Assembly (NCBI GenBank): GCA_036345935.2 | Contig: JADWOT020001612.1 | Location: forward strand, 1-64,000 | Direction of reading: 5' to 3' | From: Taenia hydatigena | Taxonomy: Eukaryota; Platyhelminthes; Cestoda; Cyclophyllidea; Taeniidae | Length of the DNA stretch: 64,000 nt | Shown: one piece after another, positions 24,450 to 35,396 of the stretch | How positions within the stretch are numbered: position 1 is the stretch's first letter | Layout of the letters: every line of letters starts with the position of its first letter | Made by a program: the position numbers and the translations under genes | The notes under the pieces: model-generated | Database searches by the model: none | What the model saw: only the letters and a program-made list of their open reading frames with translations | Told to the model about the DNA's origin: nothing

Positions 24450-27400
24450 GTCTTGACGTGCACTTCTGCATGGGTGACAGAGGAGTTCAGGAGGAAGGTT
24501 CGATCGGTTTCGCCCTGTAGGAGTTGTGAGGTCAGTGCAGCATGCTGCTACCCTTCAATTTTAATCGTGCATAAAGAAAATGAAGGCTTTCGTTCCCATT
24601 TTACACCTCAGACTTTTTCAGCAGAAATTGACGCCAAATTAAATTGTGATCGTAAACGACTCGCAGGCACTAAATTATCAATAGTGCAAAATACGGTGTC
24701 AAAAATCTTCCTAACTTCACTCACAGCGACGGTGGCTTTAGTGTTGTTTTCATTGGCACATAAGAACTCTCGTGGGTATAAAGGACAGGGACTTGTTAAC
24801 AAAGGTGGCTGTGAGACGAGTGGGTTCGGCGTGTTTGGTGTGCAAATTGGCGTTGACTCTAAAACTGCGTGTTTTCATGTGCCCTCGCTTTAACACGCAG
24901 GTATTGAATGCTGCAGCAACTCGCGGTTCCACTAAAATGAAGTATGCAACACAAAATTGTGGCGCCGCTGATGGATGCGTGTCATTTGTGATTGTTAAGT
25001 TTGTTTGCGGTTTGACAGTGTGTAAATTTGATTGTGTTGGTAGCTAATTAGAACCGGTTATGGCATGATCAGCATCCTCCTTAAGTGCAGGGTGAATTTG
25101 GTCTTTAAGTCAATGCCCTTATTTGATAATTTGTGGCTTCCAGTTTGTGTGCATCGAAAAGCACTTCTGCTTCCAGGATGGGATTCGCCACTTCAAAAGT
25201 CTACACCATCCCATCGATGCTTCGTATTTGTACTTAGTCAATGAGATAGAATTCTAAATGCAGCGACAACGGTATGCAGGATATGCTGATGGGCAGTGTT
25301 GAATTTAATGCACTGTGTGCGGAATGGTCAGCATATTTTGGTTTTGGATACTTTGAACTTTGGCTATAAAGATTAATCCGAGTAAACCTTCAAAAACAAA
25401 TGAATTTTGTTTTATTTATTGATTTGATGTGCTATTTGTGTTGACTTTAGCGACTAAAGTTCGGTGGTTCGGCATCCATATTTACAAATTTTTAAATACG
25501 CCTGCACGTTTTTAATGAAACATCGTGTGGAAACAGCTCAACTTATACTGTCACCTCGCAGCACTGAATTTCTTTGAAGCATTACACAATTGCTGGCGTT
25601 CGTGTCAATTAGGTACGGGGATAATGCCATTTCGCTTTCCCATTGCTGTTGCATTTAGGCACAGCCTACAGATGTGACGAAGCCCCATCTTTAGATGGCA
25701 GCTATTGCACACTCTCGCAAAGAAACGGAAAGCAGGAGATTTTTGCACACCTAATCTTGCCTAAAGTCGTTTGCGAAGTATCGGTGTTTGTAAGGCAAGA
25801 TTAGTTCCGACGTTCGTAAGTGGGAGAGAAGGAAAATGAGGCGTAACACATTAAGCTGATGTAATGATCGGACTCCATTGACTTAGATGGACCAGATGAT
25901 CCCATCTTTAGTCACTGTCTCACCTTGTATGTATCTGTGAAATGTTAGCTGAAGGAATGGGAATCCCAGCACCAAGCGTTTGAAAGAAATCGCAGTGAAC
26001 CATGTCAGCGTCAAGCAGCACGGTAGACGACAAAACGTTATCAGAAAGCACCAATCGTATCTAAAAGTATTTAGCGTAGAAGAATTCATTTTAAATATTG
26101 GTCTACACTGCTATGTGCTTCCCCATTGCCAGTGCTATTTCCAAGCGATGGTCTCTAACACACCTGAATGCCTTGAATGAGAAATGACTTCGGACAAAGA
26201 GGACTACTGCCTCGGAAAGCTATTTACACTGCGGCTTGACCAGTTTTTGAGGTCTACGAATTATGTTACCTTTAGAGATAGAGAAGCTATATTCTACTAA
26301 TTGTACTGGCATTGGGTTGGGTGAATTTGCTTTGATATTTAGACATTTTCCACTTTCTACGCATTTCTTTAAAGCTGGCGTGTGAAAAAAACTAATACGT
26401 CCTCACCTCAGCGACCTATTTTCTTATGAGGCCGAGACTAAATCATGCGTTTGTGGCGCACATAAATTAAGCCAGCTTGTTACTCCATCCCGCCCGTTGA
26501 CGGTGTTACCAGCCACAGTCTAACAAATTTTCAGATGTGAATTAGCATAATCCTGAAATTTTAAGCTTTAAGCGCTCTAGAAAATGAATTGGAGTCAATA
26601 GTAGCTCCCACTTTAAAACCTACTATCAATCGTTCGCGGAATTCAAGCTTAAAAAAAAAATAAATAAAGAAAATATTTGCAGCTGCATGGAATAGAGCCT
26701 TCTAGTCACATCACCTGTTCAATGATAAGGTGAACGCGCATGGAAATGGCCAAACCGAAGCTGACAATTCACTGGCCTATCGTGCGTGGTGTATGTAACC
26801 TCATCGTCTGACGTTCTCCCACATTTCGCTTTTGTCAGCAAATTTACTCGAATGAGTGAGATTTCTAATGGCGAGTGCTTTACGAGTGAAAATAGATTTG
26901 CTCGAAGCCAAATCGTGCAAAGATAGAAGCAACTTTAGCAAAGATAAAGATAAAAGGAGTCTCCTAACGACTTTCCCTTAAAGGCAATCCGGTGTCTCAT
27001 ACCCAATGGAGAACAAGTACAAGAAGGCTTGTGTAAGGGCTCTACTCTACATTAATGGGTAAACGATCTTCAATTACTTACTTACTTACAATGTGTTTAA
27101 GCGTTTCAGCATTCCTTTCATTGCAATTAAGCTCCAATAATGCATACCTCGACTGCTGCTGTCGAAATATTTGTTAAATGTCGGAGGCGCATGTCCCTCT
27201 GACAAATGTTGACGTAGTCCCTGCCAATGGGATGAAGGTACGCTCGCATTCTCCTACTGTTTTATTCATTTAAATCCTTTTATTTCTTAATGCACTTATT
27301 AGAAATCTGTCATTTAGCACTTTACTAGCTTGCTGGTCGCAAAACAAATCGCATTATATTTGAGAAGAAGTAGATCATTGCACCCCAAAGTGATTGGTGT

Positions 27401-27700
27401 GTGCGCCTCGACGAACCGCAACTTTATGCGGACTTGGGCGCAAAGTAGTCGAAATGCGAATCGGTATTTCATTCAACAGGGTTCATTTTGTAACCCAAAT
27501 AAATTCATCCTCGATATGTTTTATTCCCCTGGCACCGCTTTTATTTTAGGAAAAGCGAGCCTCACCATAGATGACGTGACTAAACAAGAACCGATTAAAA
27601 TTATGGAATTTAGCAGCGATCTGAAGTTAATATCAGTCACCTACTTTGTGCTCAACCGCAACTTTTAAGCAATTTAAACAGATATCACATTATTTGCTAC
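24450..27700 (-). repeat. Dispersed block, copy B (inverted)
   Basis: Reverse-orientation relative of copies A and C. The part 25,260-26,560 matches copy A 15,980-17,270. The part 24,450-25,250 matches copy C 47,290-47,950 and is not seen in copy A. The part 26,700-27,300 matches copy A 14,650-15,800 but lacks about 560 bases that contain the signal-peptide exon. Divergence is visibly higher than between the arms of inverted repeat 2. Confidence 0.75.
27138..27668 (+). pseudogene. Broken copy B of the small secreted-protein gene
   Basis: Plus-strand remnants of exon 2 (27,138-27,237) and exon 3 (from 27,550, after a TTTATTTTAG acceptor, to a TAA at 27,668). Exon 2 has 100 bases instead of 99, its acceptor AG is AA, and the reading frame contains stops. 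The signal-peptide exon is deleted. Exon 3 still encodes ASLTIDDVTKQE, close to ASLTIADVTKQK of the copy C gene. Clearly non-functional. Confidence 0.7.
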
Positions 27701-30480
27701 AATTAGGCAAACAAGAGAGTGGTCTAGTGCAGGTGTAGAGACTTGTTTCGCCACCTAAAGTCCGTCGCAGCTTCTGTCATACCTTGAGGAAGGATGCATT
27801 TTGGGTGATGAAAGTCAATTTACTAACAAGCTGCCTAATCTGCAATGCACAACTCCGCACTTCTTCAGCCACAGCTAGTCATAACACAATGTGCCTGTAC
27901 AAAAGCACGCCTCCTGCCGGTGCAAAGACGAATTTTGCATACTAAGGGAGGAAGAAGACCATTGGAAAGAGTAAATGTCGGTAGCACTCATGGGGATAAA
28001 TACATCGGGCCTTGTGAGTGAAGGGACAGGGGGACTATATGATACATATTTGTTTGAATGTGATTTTCAGACCAGGAGCGATTAGGCATATGAATCTCGT
28101 GGCTGAATGGATGCCAATGGCTCTTGGACAGGAAGTGAACTCTGAATCTATGAAACCATGACCTCCTGTACTTCTTCACAACGCTAACCAATAAGTGATG
28201 TCTTCACCTAGCCAACCCAATCAGTCCAGGTTACCGGGATATTGGTGCATGTAGAGCTCACCAGCACGCACGAGTAAGCAAAGGGCGGGGGTGGCATGCA
28301 GAAAATGGGACGCAAGTGGGCGTTAGGTTTTGTTGGGATTGCCGGAGCATGGCATTCGCTGTTTGCTGTTGTTGTTGGGCTGTCAACGTCCCCTATAATG
28401 GAATTGTGATAACTTCGTGGTTTATATGAGCTGGTATTTTCGATAGTTATCATGAATGTCCACAAAACTTCTGAAGAAGGGTCATTAAATGTCTAGAAGT
28501 TGAGTGCGCCCCTCCATTTGTTTAATTGTTTGTTCTACAAATAGGAATACATTGACTGCTGCAACCTAGCTATGAGCATCTGTTGAGGGAGAAGTAATGA
28601 AAGGTAGTCATTGCTGCCACGGATTATAAATGAGAATTGTGAATTTCAAAGCAGCAGCCATGCTTAATGCCAAAGGGTGTTAAGGAAATTAGCCAGTGTG
28701 GTATGTTTAACTTGAAAACAGTGCAATCAGGTTAAACGTCAATACACAGCTAAAATGTGTGTACGAACCCGTATAATAATCTTTGACTGTAAGAATCTGA
28801 AAGCAGCGACGATCGTGGTCTTCAATGCGTAAAGACACGAAGAACCTGAGTGAAATGGCAGCATGATAAATCTGATCTATTGTGTACCGCTCATAGCACC
28901 ACAAAGAGAAAAAGCAAACAAACACGAGGTAGGTTCGGTGCGGCGATCCTTAATGGGGAATACAGCGGGAGGACATACATGCTGGCTGATCTTTGAAGGT
29001 CGGGCATGGTCGGTCACCTCACACACCATTTCCATCTGTGTCCAGACATGAATGATTGCGTTTGTTACTTAATTATCTCTATTTACTAGGGCGATCGCTC
29101 ACAATTTCCGTTGCATGTCACCAATTAGGCTTATTTAGTTGATCTCAAATGGCTTTAAGCCACACCGCATAAGTACACGATGCGGCATTACTTACTGCAT
29201 AATGTGAGTAGTCTGTGGCCAATCTTAAGCAATATATGTGCATAGTGAACGCTTGTACAGTCCTGCCTGATGTAATTGATCGTGCTGGAATCGCTTCATC
29301 CGCGTTAAAACATCTGACCGTCGAAGATGCTATAATTAAAACCTTTGTGATGCTCTCCTGTCGAGTGTTTCTAAGGTGCATTGCTTCATTATGATCGCAT
29401 TATTGCTGCTAACAATGGTTAAGATGAAAGTTGCTCATAGTGGAAAGAAATGAAATGAATCGCCATGTCCAGCTGCCTTATTTACGCACGCTACTTGTGG
29501 TTCTACCATTCAAAGCACGCTCGCGCACATGACTGGTCTATTGCACATGGCATTAATTGAATGAGTGCTGTCATGCTTGTGCCCGATGCAGTGGAGCTGG
29601 AGGGACACTAGGTAGTTTGGGAGGAGAACAGGGAATGCCATCGGCATGAACATACCCAGATTAATGGGTGCAAGCATTAATTTCCAACTGCAGACGAAGA
29701 TGTTTCCTACAAATGTCGCCTAAAGACCAAACAGTTATTGCTGCAATTAAGGCGATGCATTCTTTCTTCCTAGGATAGTGTGTAGGGTCTCAGGTATTCT
29801 TAAGAAATTAAATGGTTACATGTATTAAGATGAAGCTCTTTAATAAGCCCATATGAGGCCCGAACTATTAACTGGGTTGACATTTGTGAAACGCCGCACC
29901 ACTCGGATGCCATTTGAAAGGAAGAGGACGAAAGAGCGCACACGTGTTACGGCCGTAGCGTAGCTAGCCCCTCTTTCCAACTTCTTTCTTCCTAAGCTCT
30001 TCAGCATCCAACGTCACATACAGGCTATGCGAACCACTTCTCGTTACAAGGACGGATTGTTTTGTGCCCATCTCACTATTCTTATTAAAATTTTCTTTGA
30101 AGCATGATCATTTTCGTCAAATGCTCAAACAAACGTGGCTTCAATTCAATGCACGTAAGCTTCGCTCGTTTTGTGAACTGACAATTCATATCAAGTAAGT
30201 AAGAAGCATTGATAAAACAAAATTATCACCAGCGGCTAAAGCATGAGTTCACAACTGTACCGAGAAGGAGGAAACGGCAAGAGCGTCACCACAAGCAATC
30301 CAGCTTAAGGTGTGCGAAGTACCATCATGTGAAGACCACAGGAGCATGCAGCGAAACGTCAATTCCGCATAAGCTAACAGATAAATTCCATTTAATCCCT
30401 TTTCTAAGGCTAGGCACTCACTAAGTACACCCCAAAGCGATATGCCAGGTGCTTTTAGAGAGGTAAGACATCTGTCGAAC
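27701..30480. other. No supported gene; one glutamine-rich exon-like stretch
   Basis: Between an acceptor (CCATTATAG, ending 28,393) and a donor (GTGAGC from 28,261) on the minus strand, 131 bases are open in a frame with five glutamines in a row (GTLTAQQQQQTANAML). A second frame, proline- and threonine-rich, is open too. Neither could be linked to other exons. The remainder shows nothing recognisable. Confidence 0.25.
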
Positions 30481-30568
30481 GATTTATTGCAAGGCAATGC
30501 GTCACAGTTGTGCCCATGTGCATAAGACAAAACAAGTATATGCACACTCACATGTACAGCAAAGGATT

Positions 30569-31042
30569 TCAGAAAGCTAGTTTCTTCATCATCAGATAGA
30601 GATGCTTTCCGACATGGAAACCTTGGAAATTACTCGCATCTCCTGTAAGCTGCATTAACATCCCCCCGAAGGAGACATAACAAGCCAGCCTATTAGTATC
30701 GTCAGAGCCATCCTGACTTTCGATGCGATAAATCTTCCCATAACACACGTAGTCAAACTCTGCCATTTTGCTGTTATCCAGCCGACCGTCCAACTCTTCT
30801 GAAGCAACCTCGTCGTTGTCCTCATTATCAGCAGTGTTGGGGACATCATTCAGCAGCGACTTCGTTAAAACCAGACGAAATTTCTCTCCCTTGCTAAGAG
30901 GATATAACTGGGAGTGTATATCGAGAATCAAGCCCATCTTAAAAGATTCGCTTTCCCCAAAAATGCGTGAAACTTTGTCAAACCTCTTTCCATCTTTATC
31001 GTCATCTTTGACATCAAAAATGTCTTCAAGAAAAGCAGTCAT
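30569..31042 (-). CDS. POLR2H: DNA-directed RNA polymerases I, II and III subunit RPABC3 (RPB8)
   Basis: An uninterrupted frame of 157 codons matches the RPB8 family along its whole length (human 150 residues). The N-terminus has FLEDIFDVKD, the next segment FDKVSRIFGESESFKMGLIL, the centre an acidic variable loop (residues about 70-88), then FDYVCYGKIYRIE, LACYVSFGGMLMQLTGDA, and the C-terminus MKKLAF. RPB8 is a small oligonucleotide/oligosaccharide-binding-fold subunit shared by the three nuclear RNA polymerases. The ATG lies at the position expected from the family. An AATAAA on the minus strand at 30,488-30,483 follows the stop by about 80 bases. There is no intron, which could be ancestral or a sign of a retrocopy; no poly(A) tract is seen at its 3' end. 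No TATA box is visible upstream. Confidence 0.95.
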   Translation of the reverse strand: MTAFLEDIFDVKDDDKDGKRFDKVSRIFGESESFKMGLILDIHSQLYPLSKGEKFRLVLTKSLLNDVPNTADNEDNDEVASEELDGRLDNSKMAEFDYVCYGKIYRIESQDGSDDTNRLACYVSFGGMLMQLTGDASNFQGFHVGKHLYLMMKKLAF

Positions 31043-32044
31043 AACTGGAGAGATGTAGGCACGAACACGAGCGTCGCCCGACTCAAGATAAGCGCCTGAG
31101 CCTCAATGTGTCAGAACAAATTATATTGAAGACGTAAAAAAAACCTTCCATTAAAAATTATGTGGAGTAATGTGTCTTAACGTATTACTTGTGATTAGGT
31201 AGCATCAATTATACATTTTACATGTTTTGATTAATACTAAACCCCAACCATGTGCTTTTAAAAACTCATCTTAACAAGGTTATTTTTTCCGGAGTCTATC
31301 GCTGACTAATATGCATGCCTTACAAAACTCCTGCGCCACACTATGACCAAAATTCCACCGCTTAATTATATTTCTTAACATATTTGCAGAAAGTGCCTCT
31401 ATGAGGACATTTTTAATCTCTCAACAATTTTTTAGAATCAACCTACTAGTTAAGCCCTAACCTCCAAGCCTTCTCTGATTTGAACATAATTTGTGGTGAA
31501 TACTGTAATACCTAATTCTTTAAATGCGCTTTGTAGGCCAGAGGCGGGAAGTCAATTTGAACCACGTGACGGAGCAGCGCGGAGACTCGCTGGAGCGCGG
31601 CACATCCTCAGGCTGAACCCCATATCTCGCCTAGCTGTATTTATCACCCCATATGCATAAAAGATGTCTAAACATATACAGACTTCTACTATCAAGGGTA
31701 ACCAGGAGGGAGAGGAGGAACCCTCTACAAATACGCCTTTCATTTAAGACGTTGTTCACATACTAGGGTTTTCGCAGCGTTTTTTGCGTTCCTATCGATG
31801 TCAATTTGATGTTTAAGTATACCAGTTATTAGTTTAAGGTTGCATTTAGTTGTTGATGCGCGAACTATAACCAAATGTAAGGAAGTGTATCAAACTTGAA
31901 TTCACTCCTAAAATCGTTGCAATAAGCTTTTTGCAAGCTAAGGTAAGCAAACTTGGAAATCAGGCCACAAACGTAAAGGATTCTGATATCTTTGGTTGCA
32001 CAAACAATATAACAAATTGTTTTACGTTAGCAAAATTTCTGGTA
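31043..32044. other. No gene seen
   Basis: AT-rich sequence upstream of POLR2H on its strand, presumably containing its promoter, up to the start of the 3.3-kb direct repeat. Confidence 0.5.
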
Positions 32045-35000
32045 CTAAATATTTGCTTTAAACCCATAAATCTGATATGCAGCTAAACATAAAAATCGTG
32101 GCAGAAATTATTTGTGAGTGTTGAGAGCACCTCTGCCTAGTGTCATATTTTTGCTCCAACTCTTGTCCTTCTCCGGAGGTCTGTGAAGTACAGAGAGTGA
32201 CCAAACACAGAAGACTCCGTAATTAATCAAAGAAAGTATGAGAGCTTTAAGTCCGATTCGACGAACAAAGTGTTGAATGGAAAACAGTGTCGAGAAGGAT
32301 TGAATCACAAAGTATTTGAAAAACAGTTGCGATGGCAGTTAAAATCCAATGCTATTGGCTGATGTCATTGTTAACATTAGAAAATGATCCATTCGAAAAT
32401 GTGCGGTCTAGTCGAAATTAAAGTCCAAAGTGTCATCGTCATCAACCTTATCATATGCTCCTGCTAATGCAATCCTCTTTGTTTTCTCTTTCTTCTCAAG
32501 GTAGCTGTAGATTTCTCATTACTGGTTATTTAAGCAAGAAAGAAAAATTTGTCTTGCGAATAGAAAACGCAATAAGAGCATCTCGCCCACTCATTACTGT
32601 TGAACCTAAGTCAAAGGGTACGGGCAAATTAAGACCACTTTTGGTGTGCTGCCGTTCATAATCGTCTTTGAATGGAACTGAGGTAATTTGGTAGCTTGGC
32701 ACTGCAATCACATTCTGCAATTATAATGGACTCATCTCAGTTGTTAAAACATTTGCCAGCTCTGGCTTGACATCCATTGATGAAGCAACACCAGGAAGTA
32801 ATCAAGCAGACCTTTTATTAATGTGGTAAAATGGGGTTGTCATTTGAGCTGTGGAAATTCTGCTAAACGTTCTGCGCATGTTGATGACCAACTACTCTAA
32901 AAAAGGTTTCGATAGGACTGAAGATAAGGTGATTATTTGGCCTCATTTACCTTCAATTCACTATCAATACATTTGTGCAAGGCTCATTAGCTGAACACAA
33001 CATGTCTCTTTGGACACTCACACACGGAAGGTAGGTTCCCTTTCGCATCAGTGCCTTTTGATCCACCCACGTAGAAGAGTGCTTAAAACTCTCAAGTTCG
33101 AATCCGTGTCAGTCTCTATTACTGATGCCAACGACGTGGAAGTGGACGACGGTGTCGATGCCGTTGCTGCGAATGATGGGTTGGGGTACCGTCACCAGCA
33201 TGGAGTCCAGCATTGCCTACTCTAGGTAAGACTTCCTACTAGGCTGAGGTGTCACATCTCCCTTCTATCCGCTGTACGTGAAATACCACAACAAGGGCAG
33301 AAGTAGCATTAGCAAAAGAGGTGCTGAGGGAGAAAAAACTGTTGTTAAACCATTACTGAGAAGGGGTTATTGTAATTGAAATTCACTTCGTTTCCATCTC
33401 GCATGCGCGGCGCGGGACTTAAGACAGCATGGACGCCAACTCCAATCTCTGCTGCACCGACAAAAACAAGAGACGTACGTGTAGAGAGACAACGAAGTTC
33501 TGTCAGATAAGAACTTCCATCGCGGTGCCTTGATCATTGCACTGTTTATTAAATGACACCGAGTTGTGTGGATCAAGCCATGTCCCTCCTCCTAAAATAT
33601 TCCCTTCGGATCTTGTAGATGCCCAAAATTTTGTGACGAATTGTCATTTCGTTTTCATGTTTCCTTAACAACGGAGTTTACGCATGGATACAGTTGAAGG
33701 AAGAGCAAAGTCGCAACAATAGATGTTTATTTCAGCATGCGTTTCGGGCGAATGGCACATTTGCTTTCTTAACAACGCCACGCCTTCATCTTAGTAGCGA
33801 TAGGGAAGGTTAGGTTGATTGAGTCTGTTCGCATCAAATTTTGCGAATGTGGAGGAGTAGCGCTGAGATCAGCATTTGACGCACAACTTGGAACTACTAC
33901 CCATTAAGTGGCAGCAGAGTTAGGTAGTAGAATTTCATCAGCACAGGTTTTGCCACGCCATAATGGCATCGTCAGGTGAGCTAACCTCTGAATCCAATTC
34001 AATCCCTTACCAAATGCATTCATCCCTCCTGAGTCTTAGGCTGCTACAGCCATATGTACACATGTATTCGACTTCAGCAAAAACAACCCCCAGTGAAAGT
34101 CTCGCCATTATGAATTTGCTTATTGGTGCCGTCGACCTCTCTTTTATCGCAGATCTCAGGAGCTCATACTTTGTCCCTTGCAGCACCCACTTTTGAGTAA
34201 TCGAAACAGTTTTGAGATTCATTAGTATTCTATAAGACCTGTACAGAGTTTTATCCCACTGAAACTGAGGGGTAGCAATTGAGCACATTTCTCTGTTCTT
34301 CGATAAGGCTAATTACGTGGTAGCCAAAGTGAGCCGAATGTAGGTCATAAAGACGATGACCTAACAGAGTCACTGTTGTGTTTGGTGACATCTTTCAGGC
34401 AACACGGCAGCCATACGCTTCCATGCGATCCAACTGTACTTAGTGTGACCTAAGCATTTGCCGTAGATAATTAGGTGCTTTTCTCTTGGCAATGCACGCA
34501 ACATTCATCGTGTGAGGTGTGACTAATTTAGTGGAATCCCAAAGCTATGAGGTGTTTGGACTGACTATCAGGCTTAAGTTTTTTGATATGCAACCAATAA
34601 TAAAAATAGACTATTTTCGCTTAACCAAAGTGGACGTACACTCTCCACAGCCTTTTCAACCAACATTGGGTAGCCTTATTTCACTTGAGTAGTCGTAATT
34701 ATTTAACGCATCCTTAAGCCTCCCAGTGTGCCTGTCTACGGGATTTTAACCCAAATATGCTTCGCTTTATTTGTCGCATGTAATCAGAAGCCGCGATCGT
34801 TTGGCTTTTGGTCATTTGAACGTGGTGGTTGCGACCGCATTTGTGTTTTTCGACCTTACCACCTCAGGTGTAATGGCCACGTGATACCTTGACCGAGCCT
34901 GTCGCTCCACTTTTACGGGGTTGTGGGTGTATTTGATGGTGAACCAGTACCAACCTAACGTGATTGGATCATTACATGGTAATGCAAATCCAGCCACGAA

Positions 35001-35396
35001 GGTGTAACTTTGACCGGCATGAGTGTGGTCGTTTGCTAAGCGCGAAGCTAAATGTCTAAGTTTGAGGCTTTAGCATTCGGAGCATAGCAGCGGTAGTCAC
35101 AAACTAGAATTGATGCTTCCATTGGCTGAGAGGTAGGCTCAGGTCCATAGACCTAGGAGATTCGTGTCAAGATACCAAACGCCCTTACAATTTAGTTCCC
35201 GGGTAACCTGCTGACGGCGGAATGCCGAGTCTGAGAGTCTCTGAAAACGATTGAGCAGCCACCCACTACTTTTATCCTTCTGGACCTTTCGAAGAATTCC
35301 TGACTTATACGGCTGTTAACTTGACAAACGCCTGTCTACTTCAGCTCATACAGACAGTCATGTTAAATTCAGTTGTGATCTACCTTTACACTGCCA
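32045..35396 (+). repeat. 3.3-kb direct repeat, copy E1
   Basis: Matches 49,853-53,169 in the same orientation, by eye at roughly 85-90% identity with several indels (for example about 80 bases near 34,600 absent from the other copy). The right end falls 17 codons into a ryanodine receptor exon; after about 35,396 the copies are unrelated. The left end is gradual near 32,045. No complete gene is seen inside. Confidence 0.8.
35345..35395 (+). pseudogene. Truncated ryanodine receptor exon fragment
   Basis: After an acceptor-like TCTACTTCAG, 17 codons encode LIQTVMLNSVVIYLYTA. The linked copy at 53,121 has [17 protein letters not shown] followed by [10 protein letters not shown]. The fragment is cut off by the end of the duplicated block, and four of its first ten codons have changed. 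It can only be a relic. Confidence 0.7.

Noticed and set aside
24453..24893. 146-codon open frame on the plus strand
   Set aside because: It lies in the dispersed block, is not conserved as an open frame in copy C, and has no recognisable features.
33020..33130. GTTCGAATCC box resembling a tRNA T-arm
   Set aside because: No matching acceptor stem or anticodon arm at proper distances, and the duplicate at 50.8 kb has lost it.
34812..35050. Minus-strand frame in copy E1 with a fibronectin-type-III-like look (ITLGWYWF, YHVAITPEV), as in tapeworm oncosphere antigens
   Set aside because: Too short, no signal exon found, and the paralogous frame at 52.6-52.8 kb has a stop and an insertion. Similarity is by impression only.
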